From assembly GCA_029255685.2 (NCBI GenBank), contig CM055320.2:46907910-46971909 (forward strand): DNA of 64,000 bases. The letters run 5' to 3'. Positions 35,283 through 46,629 of the stretch are shown here, in pieces (the stretch's first letter is position 1; each line of letters opens with the position of its first letter). The DNA is from Silene conica (Eukaryota > Streptophyta > Magnoliopsida > Caryophyllales > Caryophyllaceae). The position numbers and the translations under genes were made by a program. Below the pieces are notes generated by a model. That model saw nothing but the letters and a program-made list of their open reading frames with translations. It was not told where the DNA came from and did no database searches.

Positions 35283-36326
35283 TGATGCGTATTTGGGGTG
35301 ATAATCAATAAAGATAATCAACAAAAATACGGATGTTGCAGCGGAATAAAAATACTATTAAAATAATACAATCTTGAACGAATAAAGAACGAAAAGTAAC
35401 CAAGAACGATGAAAGAAAGATGGACGGACGGACGGTGGTGGTGGTGTGGCACACGGTGGTCAACGGTGGTCACGGTTGTCGATGAATCTTGGTGTTTCTT
35501 GATGTTCTTGAATAAAGATTGTTGATGACGTAATAAGGCACGGCACTTAATACTTGAAAGATTTGTGAAACGATTTGATGAATGAATTATGTATGTCGAT
35601 GGATAGGATAATTGATCAAACTCACACAGATATTCTCTCAATTATTTTGAAGCTCACACAGATACTTCGGGGTTAAAGCTCACACAGATACTTTAGATTT
35701 GTAAGTAAAACTTAACAAAAAGGTTTTTAATTTATCACTTCAATATATAAAACAAACAACTAAGGATGCCTATTTATAGTAAGGTCATCCGTCACAAACT
35801 AGAATCGAAATAGGAAAGAACAAGAACCCTACACGGTCCCCAAGTGCTCGGCCAAACCGTGTACTACTACTCTTCCTAGGGTTTCTATTCCTATCCTATG
35901 GATTAAAGATAATCCTTATTTAATCTAAAAGATAAAATAACAAATAAAAGATTAAGTTGTAGTAACAACCCTAACAACTTAATAACAAACTCATAACTAA
36001 TTAATAACTAACTTTGTAACCACCTTGTAACAACCTTAACAACCTAGTTGTAACAAACTAGTAACAAACTTAATTAATTAAATAACAAACTAATTAAAAT
36101 AATAAAAAGAATAAAACACAAACCCTAATTAATCTAGGGTTTCGTGCCCTCCATGTCGCCACCCTTGGCACGACTTCCAAGGTAGTTTCCCGCTACCTTC
36201 CCTTGTTCTTTCAATACGTCTTTCCAAGCTAACTTAAAAATCCGTATCGAACCCATATCGAACATTTTTAATCTTTCTTTGGGTCGTGGGTCACGACCTC
36301 GAATCCTTGCTAATGCTCCCGCATCA
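35283..36326 (-). repeat. Gag-only element LTR, copy C
   Basis: The outer LTR of the array, followed by the duplication CTCTG. Because the LTR codes for a gag tail, its junction with RNase H creates a fused open frame at 36134-36523. Confidence 0.95.
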
Positions 36327-37640
36327 CTCTGTTTAGAACTTTTCCAGCTGACAGCAGCGCCATTAAGAGTAAAAACGAATCCAGACTGAGATTTCGAGTC
36401 ATCTCGATCCGTTTGGAAGCTAGCATCTGCGTAACCCGTGGCGCAGAGCGTCGAGTCGCCTCCGTAAGTCAATCCCCAATCTTTAGTCCTCCGTAGGTAC
36501 TTAAGAATGTTTTTCACGGCCATTCAGTGTTGTTCACCTGGATGAGCTTGGAATCGACTAGTCATACTCAATGCATATGCAACGTCTGGACGTGTGCATA
36601 TCATGGCATACATGATCGATCCTATTGCCGAAGCATAAGGAATCCGACTCATGCGCTCTTTCTCTTCCAATGACTTAGCTTCTTGAGTCTTGCTCAAGTG
36701 AAGCCCAGGAGTCATAGGAAGGAACCCCTTCTTGGAGTTCGTCATGCTGAATCTCTCCAGGATTTTATCTATATAAGACTCCTGACTGAGAGACAACATC
36801 CGTCGTGATCTATCCCTGTAGATACGGACGCCCAAAATTCTTTGTGCCTCTCCCAGATCTTTCATCTGGAAATGGTTTTTCAACCATGCTTTAACCGAAG
36901 ATAAGAGAGGTATGTCATTCCCAATCAAGAGTATGTCATCGACATACAGTACTAGGAATACAATCTTGCTTCCACTCGACTTGATATAGAGACATGGTTT
37001 CTCGACTGATCGAATGAACCCATTCTCTTTTATCACTTGGTCGAAGCGATGATTCCAACTCCGTGATGCTTGCTTAAGTCCATAGATGGAACGCTTAAGC
37101 TTGCAAACTTTCTTAGGATGTTCAGGATCAATAAAACCCTCGGGTTGTACCATGTACAACTCTTCCTCCAAATAACCGTTTAAGAAGGCGGTTTTAACGT
37201 CCATTTGCCATATTTCATAGTCATGAAATGCGGCGATCGCTAAGATAATCCGAATGGAACGTAGCATGACTACGGGTGCAAAGATCTCATCGTAGTGCAA
37301 GCCTGGCACTTGGGTGAAACCTTTAGCAACTAGTCTTGCCTTGTGGATATCTTGTTGTCCTTCCACGACATGCTTTATCTTGTAAAGCCATTTGCATTGA
37401 AGGGGACGTACCTTTGCTGGTAGGTCCACAAGATCCCACACGTTGTTCTCATACATGGAGTCCATCTCGGATTGCATGGCTTCTAGCCATAGCTTTGAGT
37501 CAGAACTGGTCATGGCACCTTTATAGGTTGTGGTTTCGTTACCCTCTAGGAGTAAGACGTCATCTGTATCATGTTCCTCGACCATACCAATGTATCTGTC
37601 CGGAGGAATAGAGACTCTTCCCGACCTCCTAGGTTCCTCA
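36327..37640 (-). pseudogene. pol: Tork-like element 1, reverse transcriptase and RNase H start
   Basis: The frame from about 37585 encodes copia RT: WKLYKIKHV-type start of RT (here CKWLYKIK), [24 protein letters not shown] and the catalytic LYVDDILLIGND (Y-V-D-D near 36935), then the connection to RNase H (YASAIGSIMYAM). A TGA at 36524-36526 replaces a codon in the conserved segment before AVKNILKYLRRT. RNase H then begins and is cut by the array at 36327. A further frame change near 37600-37645 separates it from the gag-integrase frame. Confidence 0.9.
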
Positions 37641-37647
37641 GGAATAT

Positions 37648-39990
37648 CTACCGCAGCCTCGGTTGAAGGAACTGTTCCTCCAATGGTTGCTCGGCAGTTG
37701 GTTCTTGAACCTCCGATAACTCGAAGGTTCTATTACTCGACTTGTTCTCGAGAAATTCCTTCTCTAAGAACGTCGCACTAGCCGCAACAAAAACACGTTG
37801 TTCGGTTGGCGAGTAGAAGTAATGACCAAAAGTTCCCTTTGGATAACCTATAAAGTATGTCTTGACCGATCGCGGGCCGAGCTTATCCTCGTGTCTCCAC
37901 TTGACATAAGCCTCGCAGCCCCAAACCCGAATAAAGGACAAGTTAGGGACCGTTCCCTTCCATAATTCGTATGGAGTCTTCTCAACAGCTTTAGACGGAC
38001 TTCGGTTAAGAATTAGAGCGGCTGACAAAAGAGCATAGCCCCACAATGAATCAAGTACAACGGTGTGACTCATCATGGATCGAACCATATCAAGTAGAGT
38101 TCGATTTCTCCGTTCGGACACACCATTTAATTGTGGTGTTCCAGGTGGAGTCAACTGTAGCACGATGCCACAGTCTTTAAGGTGTTGATCAAACTCGTGT
38201 GAAAGATACTCACCACCACGATCCGAACGTAGTGCTTTAATCTTTCTACCCAGCTGGTTCTGTACCCGATTCTGGTATTCTTTGAACTTGTCAAAGGATT
38301 CACTTTTATGTTTCATCAAGTAGACATAGCCATATCTACTCAAATCATCCGTGAAAGTGATGAAATACCTATAGCCTTCTCGTGCGTTGATTGACATAGG
38401 GCCACATACGTCCGTATGTATGAGTCCTAATAGGTCGGCAGCGCGCATTCCAACACCTTTGAAGGAAATACGAGTCATTTTGCCGATGAGACATGATTCA
38501 CACGTGCCATATGATTCGAAATCAAAGGGCGATATTGCTCCATTCTGTATGAGCTGTTTTACGCGTTTCTCATTTATGTGTCCCATACGACAATGCCATA
38601 GGTAAGTTTGATCTTTGTCACCTACCTTTAATCTCTTGTTATTCACATGTAATATCTCGGTAGTTTGATCTAAAACATAAATTCCATTCATGGAAACTGC
38701 CTTGCCATAAATCATATTGTGTAAGGAGAAAATACAGCTATTATTCTCTATTACAAATGAAAAACCGAGTTTGTCAAGTGCAGAAACTGAAATAATGTTT
38801 TTGGACAAACTAGGAACATAATAACAGTTATATAAAAATAACTCGAATCCACTTGGAAGCTGGATCACGTATGTTCCCTTCGAGAATGCAGCAACACGTG
38901 CTCCATTCCCGACACGCAGGTCAACCTCACCCTTGATTAGGGGTTCTTGGTTTCGGAGGCCCTGCACATGATTACATAGATGAGAACCACAACCAGTATC
39001 AAGTACCCAAGTTCCGCAACTTTCATGGTTAATCTCAATCATGTGAATAAAAGAAGAAGAAGACATACCAACAGGAGTAACGCGGCCTGCCTTAATGTCC
39101 TCGCGATACACGGGGCATGAGCGCCTCCAATGCCCAGTCTTGTGGCAGTGGTGGCATTCCATGCTAGTATCCTTGCTCTTTGTCTTGCCCTGTGAGTTGC
39201 TCGACTCACCTGGCCCACTCTTAGTAAATCCTGGTTTCTTGAACCTGGGCTTACCTACTGCTAGGTCGCCCTGAGCTTTAGCCTTCCCTTTACCCTGTCC
39301 CTTATTGGAGATCATGAGAATATCCTGCTTCATGTTCCCACTTAATTTCAGATCCTTCTCAGTCTGTACGAGAAGGGAGTGGAGCTCATGAGGAGTCTTC
39401 TTCATGTCGTTCATGTAGTAGTTGGCCCTAAAGAGGGCGAACCCATCATGAAGCGAATGAAGCATACGATCAACGATTATGTTCTCACTGATCTTGCAGT
39501 TTAGGGTCTCCAGTTTCTCGATATTCTCAATCATGTTGAGAATATGTGGGCTAACAGCTTGGCCCTTCTGGAGTTTCGCCTCAAAGAAGCGACAGGTATG
39601 CTCATAAGAAACGATTCTCGGAGCTTTCGAGAATTCGTTAGTGAGCGTGGTGAAAATCTTGTTTGCACCATGGGATATGAAGCGTCTTTGCAAATTTGAT
39701 TCCATTGCATAGATGAGTACGTTCTTTATCGCACCCGCTTCCATGACGAAGTCGCTATGAGCGCGAACTTTGTTAGCTCTAGCTCCAGTTCCTGGGTGTG
39801 CCGGAATGGGCTCAGTTAAATACTTAAGCTTTCCGTCAGCAATGGCAGCATTCCGTAGTGCTGCCTCCCAGTCAGAGAAGTTTGACCCATCATTCCTCAG
39901 TCTAGTTGACTGATTCATGGAGTCCATGAAGGCCTTTAGCCAGGATTCACGTGCTAGCTTGGCACTTGGCATTGGGTCTTCACCAGCCAT
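37648..39990 (-). CDS. pol: Tork-like element 1, gag-protease-integrase
   Basis: The ATG at 39990 (MAGEDPMPSA) lies after a 1.7-kb leader and gives 780 residues without interruption. A copia-type gag (UBN2-like) spans about 20-215. A zinc knuckle CHHCHKTGHWRRSC lies at 279-292. The protease has WVLDTGCGSH with catalytic D331. The GAG-pre-integrase WHCRMGH lies near 460. The integrase core has D in HTDVCGPM, D in LRSDRGGEY and E in NGVSERRN, all present. It makes capsid, protease and integrase. The frame ends at 37648 by a shift before RT, so no full polyprotein is possible. Confidence 0.9.
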   Translation of the reverse strand: MAGEDPMPSAKLARESWLKAFMDSMNQSTRLRNDGSNFSDWEAALRNAAIADGKLKYLTEPIPAHPGTGARANKVRAHSDFVMEAGAIKNVLIYAMESNLQRRFISHGANKIFTTLTNEFSKAPRIVSYEHTCRFFEAKLQKGQAVSPHILNMIENIEKLETLNCKISENIIVDRMLHSLHDGFALFRANYYMNDMKKTPHELHSLLVQTEKDLKLSGNMKQDILMISNKGQGKGKAKAQGDLAVGKPRFKKPGFTKSGPGESSNSQGKTKSKDTSMECHHCHKTGHWRRSCPVYREDIKAGRVTPVGMSSSSFIHMIEINHESCGTWVLDTGCGSHLCNHVQGLRNQEPLIKGEVDLRVGNGARVAAFSKGTYVIQLPSGFELFLYNCYYVPSLSKNIISVSALDKLGFSFVIENNSCIFSLHNMIYGKAVSMNGIYVLDQTTEILHVNNKRLKVGDKDQTYLWHCRMGHINEKRVKQLIQNGAISPFDFESYGTCESCLIGKMTRISFKGVGMRAADLLGLIHTDVCGPMSINAREGYRYFITFTDDLSRYGYVYLMKHKSESFDKFKEYQNRVQNQLGRKIKALRSDRGGEYLSHEFDQHLKDCGIVLQLTPPGTPQLNGVSERRNRTLLDMVRSMMSHTVVLDSLWGYALLSAALILNRSPSKAVEKTPYELWKGTVPNLSFIRVWGCEAYVKWRHEDKLGPRSVKTYFIGYPKGTFGHYFYSPTEQRVFVAASATFLEKEFLENKSSNRTFELSEVQEPTAEQPLEEQFLQPRLR

Positions 39991-41329
39991 TTAGTTATAC
40001 AACAGTTTTAATGAACGTGTTCTACACTGAAAAAGAAGATAAAACAAAACCATATAAGCAACTTATTGTTGTGATTTAAGTCTATATTAAATTGAATTTA
40101 AACTCGTAGACTCATGCATTTATATAATTGATCTCCCTCAAGAATTATATAAACGATCCCAAGACTCAATTTCCGTATATTGATAAGCCCACATTTTGGC
40201 TAATTCCACTGTTGGAACTCTTGGTCGATAGATTTCCGTATATCCTATCTATTAGTCCATCTCAGTCGCTAGATAGTATCGAGTGACCATGATGTTGAGA
40301 TAAATAAATCATCTGTTCCCACTTACCCGACGTAGAAGGGGTCATATTATGCCTACCGACAAAGAAGGGATTCATGGGAGGCTGATTTATAAAGACTAAT
40401 CCCAATTTTTGGTTATACGACGAAGACCCCATCAACTTTTATTTATTCATATTTAAGTGAACTAAAAACTAGCATATACGTGAATGAATTAAATAAAGTG
40501 ATGGCTTTACATGTGACACGTGACATCTGTATTGTCACAGAAAACTAACGCGTAACCTCTACATGAGTCAGTTTTCAGGCATGTTATGGGTGGTTTGGTT
40601 TTTAGGCGGAATATGATGCAAGCTATTATCGATGAAAGCATAAAGATAAATGCAATAAACGTAAATAAAAGTCCTAGTGTGGCCTATCCTACCAAAATAA
40701 ACATAAAACAACTTGGAATCCACCGTTGGACCCTAGAAGCTTGTCTTGATGTTCCATCTTGGTCTTGCAGCGGGAGTGAGCATCCGGTCTCCGTCTTTGG
40801 TCTTCACAAAATTACTAATTTAAATTACAAATATAACCCTATTTACATTCTAATTTAAATACAAAAGTAATTACATGGCAAAAACCCAAAACGGAGATAC
40901 AAGATCTCAAAATTACAAGCAAGACTGTGTTCCATCATTACGGTAACACAATCTACTAAGGCCACACTAAGTTACAACCGTTTGCAAAAATTAAATACGT
41001 TATTGAAAGCATTCAAGGCATTCACAAGACGATAAATAAAATGCATCAAATAAAAATAAAATTCATTCATGACATAATACTTTTATTATGATTAACAAAT
41101 TTTTACCAAACCACCTTTTAAGATTAAAATTATGTGACTATACCGCTTTAATCACCAATTTTAATAAACATATAATCCATTATTTTAAACTGTTTTAAAA
41201 CAATATGTATCAATCGAGGGTGAACCGTTTCACAAAAATAATATACTATTTCCGTATACAGTATATTATTTTAGGCCATGTGAAAATAAGAAACAAGTTA
41301 TTTTCGAAAAAGAAAGCCTGAAACATGAG

Positions 41330-41404
41330 CACTCGACCGAGCAACAGGGGCACTCGATCGAGTGTCAGTGTCACTCGATCGAGTGTAGCAGGGGCTCGAT
41401 CGAG
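41330..41404 (-). repeat. Run of four 12-mers on a 21-bp period
   Basis: CACTCGACCGAG at 41330, CACTCGATCGAG at 41351 and 41372, and GGCTCGATCGAG at 41393, each separated by 9 bp. The core CTCGATCGAG is a perfect palindrome. Confidence 0.9.
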
Positions 41405-41606
41405 TGACTCGTTAAAACGCAAATCGCTGCACTTTAAACCAAAAACAAGTTTTTATCTTGATATAAAACGTGTAAATCAAAAATAAACAACAACAAAAGA
41501 TTCACATATTGCTAAAAATATCGATTAATTAACAATATGCAAATAAGAATCGAAAACAAGATCGATTACAACCCAAAAACCACACGCATGAAGCCTGGTA
41601 CGAGGA

Positions 41607-41639
41607 CACTCGATCGAGTGCTACAGACACTCGATCGAG
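41607..41639 (-). repeat. CACTCGATCGAG pair with 9-bp spacer
   Basis: Copies lie at 41607-41618 and 41628-41639. This is the same 12-9-12 layout as the GGTCGACCGACC cassettes, with a different 12-mer. Confidence 0.9.
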
Positions 41640-41717
41640 TGTCGAGGCAGAATGCATCGAATTTTCAAAATTTTTAAATCTTACGAAAAACACAATTGTA
41701 AAATTTCATGGCCATAG

Positions 41718-41729
41718 GCTCTGATACCA
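41718..41729 (-). promoter_or_regulatory. Tork-like element 1 primer binding site
   Basis: TGGTATCAGAGC on the minus strand, two bases from the LTR at 41732. Confidence 0.9.
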
Positions 41730-41731
41730 CT

Positions 41732-42726
41732 TGTGGGGAATATAACGTGTATTCGCCTATATTTTCAGGATTATAATGAAAAATACAATCGTGAATATGG
41801 TCATAAGATTAAAAAGATATGAAAAAGAGTACAACCTTTGGTCCTTGCGCGAAAGGACTAAGAACAGGAATTAACACAAATTCCCTCCTATAACTTGCAC
41901 CCAAGACTTAGATTGAGACGTTGCCGCGTGTGCTAGAAATCCTCTCCAACTGCCTTGCAATATCGGGAGAGCCTTTTGAGTTTTAGATATGAGATCTGGG
42001 TTATGGGAGAAGAATGCTCTCAAACCCTAATTTTCTTGAGATTTGTTTAAACAGTGAAACAAGAGTCTCTGGCCTAAGGAGAGTCCTCCTCCTTATGTAG
42101 CTCATTCGGCCGAAATTTCTAATAGGGTAGGAGTGGGCTTTCCACTCTTACCTTATTCTAATTCGTGATTCGACCTATTTAGCTAAAATTTATTCGCGGG
42201 TTTTATTTATAAATCGTATACATGTTATCAGATATTAATGCAGTCGATGTATTAATAATGGTCTGATAAAATTACGATATTGTATAATTACCCAAATTAA
42301 TATAACTGTTTATATTAATACGCGAATACAATATTTAATTAAATATAACCGTTTATATTTAATTTTACGAATTAATCATGTAATCCGTATTAGCTAAAAT
42401 TATTTAATCCGTATTAAATAATCATCTCAATATCTTATTGACTAATTTAATAGTCAATACCTCTGACTAACTGTTTAGTCGTATCCGGCATAAATGTGAC
42501 TGTATTTTCATACCTTCACATCTCTCAAACGTGTCTTATAGGTGTGACGTATAGGGACCAGTTGATCACCGCCATCCGTATGACAATAACGTCAAACTTA
42601 TCTAGCAAGCCAACCGTTATTGATAAACGTGGATCAACTGATAATAATACTGAAGTATGCCCTTGTGATCCTTAAAGAGATTTAATAAGTCATTGTACTT
42701 AATTGTCAAGGACACCAGCCCCAACA
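41732..42726 (-). repeat. Tork-like element 1, 5' LTR
   Basis: 995 bp, ending CCAACA beside the duplication AAAAG at 42727-42731. A minus-strand TATAAATA at 42204-42211 is a plausible promoter box. Confidence 0.95.
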
Positions 42727-42731
42727 AAAAG

Positions 42732-43640
42732 ATTTGGTCATATTAGCTCACCTATTCTAACTAAGCTGAAAAGATGGGACTTGGTCGAAGGTCTTCCAAA
42801 GATCAAATTTGATCAAGAAAAGATGTGCGACACATGTGCACGATGTAAACACGTCAGATCATCTTTCAAGCCGAAAAGAGTGGTAAGTACAGAAAAAGCT
42901 CTTGAACTAGTACACATGGATCTATGTGGCCCTATGAAGGTAAAAAGCAGAGGTGGTTCCAGGTACGTTTTCGTTCTAGTTGATGATTACTCTAGATTTG
43001 TTTTGCCATTCTTTCTCCATTCTAAAGATGAAACCTTCGATGAATTTGTTAGTCTCATGAAACTTGTCCAAAAAAATATGAATCTAACCTAGTAACTATT
43101 CGTACTGACCGTGGAACCGAGTTTGACAATCATGCTTTTATTGAGTTCTGTAAAACCAACGGCGTTGGACATAACTTCTCGGCCCCTAGAACCCCACAAC
43201 AGAATGGAGTCGTAGAACGAATGAACAGAATCTTAGAAAACATGGCTAGAACAATGCTTCTTTGTTGTAGTCTACCTAGAAACTTTTGGGCTGAGGCTAT
43301 CAGTACAGCTTGCTATATTCATAACCGTGCTATGATTAGACCTATACTTAAAAAGACACCATATGAACTTCTTCGAGGTCGTAAACCTAATATATCTCAT
43401 CTTAGATGTTTTGGGAGTAAATGATTTGTTCATAACAATGGTAAAAACAGATTAAGCAAATTCGACCCTAGAAGTGATGAAACAATTTTTATAGGATATT
43501 CGGATCATAGTAAAGCCTACAAAGTTTTTAACAAACGTACCTTATGCATAGAAGAGAGTATTCATGTTATCTTTGATGAAAATAATGCCTTCGATAAGCC
43601 TTTACAGGACATAGAGGAAAACCTAGACGAACCTGATTTC
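42732..43640 (+). pseudogene. pol: Sirevirus integrase
   Basis: Resumes after the Tork-like insertion with RFGHIS, the end of the GAG-pre-integrase motif, then CDTCARC zinc ligands. The core has D in HMDLCGP and VDDYSRF. A frameshift near 43075-43090 follows. The second catalytic D (IRTDRGTEF) and the E (QQNGVVERMNR) lie in the next frame, followed by LRCFGSK and a TGA at 43422-43424, after which the same frame continues. All three catalytic acids are recognisable, but the gene is broken by one shift and one stop. Confidence 0.85.
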
Positions 43641-45595
43641 AGGTTGTCAAGAGAAGATCCTCCTGAAATGGAAAATGAAGAAGGTGAGATTCAAGGAACT
43701 CATGATGAACTTAACTTGGGAGAAAACGGTGCGAGAGATGAAACTAAAGTTGATGATACTGTAGATAACTCTCAAGCCGATGACTTGGAACCCAGAGTTA
43801 CAGCTAATGAAGCTATAACTTTGAATCAAAACCAAAGGGAAGAGGTCAGAATTATACCTGATCCTACTATAACCACAGGTTTGGATTTAGGGGGAACAAG
43901 TCAAAATCCCGAGTCAAGTACAGGTGATGCAAATAATCAATCAAGGAACTGGAGATACAAGGGCTCTCATCCTTTGGATAATGTCATAGGAAGCCTGACA
44001 AATGGAGTTCAAACTCGAAGGAGTTTAAACAACTTTTGCTCATTCTACTCCTTTCTCTCCACCACTGAACCTTCAAATATCAAGGAAGCTCTCGCAGAAC
44101 TAGACTGGACAGTAGCCATGCAAGAAGAACTCCAACAATTTGAAAGAAACAAAGTTTTGCATCTTGTTCCTCGACCTAAGGACAGATCTGTCATTGGAAC
44201 TAGATGGGTATTCAGAAACAAATTGGATGACACTGGACTCATTGTGCGAAATAAAGCCAGACTAGTGGTTCAAGGATACAACCAACAGGAAGGGATCGAT
44301 TATGACGAAACCTTTGCTCCTGTTGCTCGTCTTGAGGCAGTTAGACTACTCATTGCGTTTGCAGCACATAAGGGAATGAAGCTATTTCAGATGGACGTTA
44401 AGACTGCATTTCTTAATGGCTATCTCCAAGAGGAAGTATTTGTTGAACAACCTCCTGGATTTCCTGACAGCAAACTCAAGGATCGTGTATTCAAATTGGA
44501 AAAAGCTCTTTATGGCCTAAAACAAGCACCTAGAGCATGGTACGATAGGTTATCAAAATTCATATTGGAGAGTGGATTCAAGAGAGGGTCCGTGGACAAA
44601 ACCCTATTTCTTAAAAGCGAGAACTCAGATTTACTTGTCGTTCAGATCTATGTTGACGATATTATTTTTGGCTCAACTAACAAAAAAAATTGTGCAAATA
44701 CTTCTCTGAATTGATGACTTCTGAATTCGAGATGAGTATGATGGGAGAACTAAAGTTCTTCCTTGGACTTCAAATACAACAAACTGAAGACAGAATCAAA
44801 ATTCATCAACAAAAATACGTCAAGGAGTTGCTAAAGAAATTCGGCATGGAAACCTCTCACGCAATGCCTACTCCAATGGTCACAGATAAGAAGCTAACCA
44901 AAGACGAAGATGGGAAGTCTGTAGACGAAACAACTTACCGAGGTATGATTGGCTCACTTCTTTATCTTACTGCAATTCGTCCAGATATAATGTTTAGTGT
45001 CTGTGTCTGTGCGAGATTTCAATCTGCACCAAAAGAATCGCACATGATTGCGGTTAAAAGAATACTAAGATACCTAATTGGAACATCAAAGTTGTATATA
45101 TGATATCCTATGGACTGTAACTTTAACCTAGTAGGGTATTCAGATGCGGATTATGCAAGATGTTCTTTAGACAGAAAAAGTACCTCGGGACTCGCTACCT
45201 TTGTAGGTCCTTGCATAATATCTTGGGGATCCAAGAAACAAAATTATGTCGCTCTCTCAACTGCCGAAGCAGAATATATTGCAGCCGCACTGGTATGTTC
45301 TCAACTCTTATGGTTAAAACAACAGTTACATGATTATGGTATTGATGTTGGATGTGTGCCTATTCTATGTGATAATACGAGTGCTATAATTATATCTAAA
45401 AACCCAGCCCAGCACTCGAGAACTAAACATACTGAAATTAGACACCACTTTCTACGAGACCATGTTGAAAAGAAAGATATAAAATTGGAATTTTGTAGCA
45501 CGGAAAAACAATGTGCAGATATTTTCACTAAACCATTGGCTAGAGAACGTTTTGAGACTTTGCGATTGGAAATTGGTTTAATCGGTGGCACCTAA
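43641..45595 (+). pseudogene. pol: Sirevirus reverse transcriptase and RNase H
   Basis: After an acidic linker (about 43650-43970) the RT domain shows [34 protein letters not shown] and the catalytic [10 protein letters not shown] near 44650. A shift in an A-run near 44680-44690 moves to a second frame (MMGELKFFLGLQ to ILRYLIGTSKL). A TGA at 45101-45103 then interrupts the start of RNase H, which continues in frame with GYSDADYA, ALSTAEAEY, CDNTSA and ADIFTKPL to the stop after GLIGGT. It is recognisable but dead. Confidence 0.9.
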
Positions 45596-46155
45596 TCAAA
45601 TCTTAAAAGCAAAAATAACCCAATGATTGACTACGGTTAAGATGAGATTATATGACTGTGTCCGTATACTCCGCTGCATGTGTATGTGTGTATTCGATGA
45701 AAAATTATGTGAACATATTTATGTTATGCTATTCATATATGCGTGTGTGCACAACCGAATCTCACAATAATAATACGTCACATATTACAATTCACCTTAC
45801 AATATATACATATACATATTAATATTACATCTTAATATACATAAACATATTAATAATACATACCATACAAATAAAAAAAAAAAAAAAGGGAAACAAGCTT
45901 ACCTCACCTCACCAAAACCGTGATACCTTGAGCCTCTCACCCAACTGCCACGTGTCACCTAACCCCTCACCTCATTAATTTTTCTCTAACTCCCTCATCA
46001 TTCACCCAACCCCTTACCCTCACATTTACCACTCACCCCACTTACCCCTCTCATTATTATCGTCCAACTCCCCAAAAATCACAAAACCTCCACAATTAAT
46101 ATTCCCAAACCTCCATAAACTCCGACCAAAACACCACCGTTCACCACCAAACACC
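45596..46155 (+). other. Sirevirus spacer between pol and third ORF
   Basis: Non-coding: AT-rich near 45690-45870 with TA-rich runs and an A-run at 45871-45886, then CA-rich and pyrimidine-rich just before the ATG at 46156. I see no defined motif. Confidence 0.6.
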
Positions 46156-46607
46156 ATGCCGCCTTCCCGTGCAACTCGTTCCCCAAAAAAGAAAAAAGCT
46201 CCACCATCCTCTCCTTCCCAAACTCCGTCACCTCCGCCGTCACCTACCCCCATCGCCGCCTCTATTCCAACCTCCGACAACGGGAAACGACGAAAACTGA
46301 ACCGCGACTCCTCATCTGTCACCGACAACATGCCTGCGTTCGTTTCCGGGAAAAGCTCTCGTACACTGTTTCGCGACTTTTCCGTCGAAGCAACCCGTGA
46401 AGGTTTAGAGCGGGTCCGAATGACCAAGACAGAAGGTATGTTAATTGACCAAGTTTTACCTTATTTTATCCATTCGGGTCGATACTATCCTACATCGTGG
46501 GTCGACGGGTCTAAATCTTTATGATTCTTTAAAGAATTCTTACAAAATCAAGGGTGGGAGTACATTAGTAACTTCTCGGGTTTGGTATTTCCGGTTGAAC
46601 TTGTTCA
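46156..46607 (+). pseudogene. Sirevirus env-position ORF, 5' part
   Basis: The ATG at 46156 opens a basic and proline-rich N-terminus (MPPSRATRSPKKKKAPP), then a globular part starting near residue 70. The frame shifts near 46500-46520, and the sequence continues to the CACTA insertion at 46608. Together with 49047-49413 it resembles the uncharacterised plant transposon proteins often encoded after pol in Sirevirus-type elements. No signal peptide or membrane segment is visible; its function is unknown. Confidence 0.65.
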
Positions 46608-46629
46608 CACTACAACAAATTGACACTTG

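Larger units (their letters stand above)
29221..36326 (-). mobile_element. Tandem three-LTR array of a gag-protease-only retrotransposon (TR-GAG-like)
   Basis: Three 1044-bp LTRs (29221-30264, 32252-33295, 35283-36326) alternate with two 1987-bp internal domains, exact period 3031. The whole array is flanked by one 5-bp duplication CTCTG (29216-29220 and 36327-36331) within RNase H of the Tork-like element. By eye the copies are identical except for 30747 (G) against 33778 (A), a silent difference. Each internal domain codes for gag and protease only, with no RT, RNase H or integrase. It needs enzymes from another element, presumably a chromovirus. The array arose by LTR-LTR unequal recombination or by insertion of a concatemer. 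Confidence 0.95.
39991..41731 (-). other. Tork-like element 1, long leader
   Basis: 1.74 kb between PBS and gag ATG without a coding frame, AT-rich. Close to the PBS it carries phased CACTCGATCGAG motifs (41330-41404 and 41607-41639). The homologous leader of element 2 (58210-59883) is similar along its length but carries GGTCGACCGACC cassettes in that part. Confidence 0.8.
26992..42726 (-). mobile_element. Tork/Angela-like Ty1/copia element 1
   Basis: Its LTRs at 26992-27986 and 41732-42726 (995 bp each, TGTGG...CCAACA) are flanked by the 5-bp duplication AAAAG (26987-26991 and 42727-42731). The PBS next to the right LTR and the PPT next to the left LTR show minus orientation. Pol reads gag, protease, integrase, RT and RNase H, split in RNase H by a 7.1-kb gag-only array. 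The LTRs differ by roughly a dozen substitutions by eye, so the insertion is older than Athila. Lineage rests on RT and RNase H motifs such as YASAIGSIMYAMICTRPD. Confidence 0.95.

Noticed and set aside
29221-36326. Tandem array as assembly artefact
   Set aside because: Not excluded, but the single clean duplication on both sides, the continuous RNase H frame around it and one base difference between units favour a real array.
13345-43830. Shared peptide ANEAIT in Sirevirus gag and in the integrase-RT linker
   Set aside because: Too short and in low-complexity acidic sequence; probably chance.
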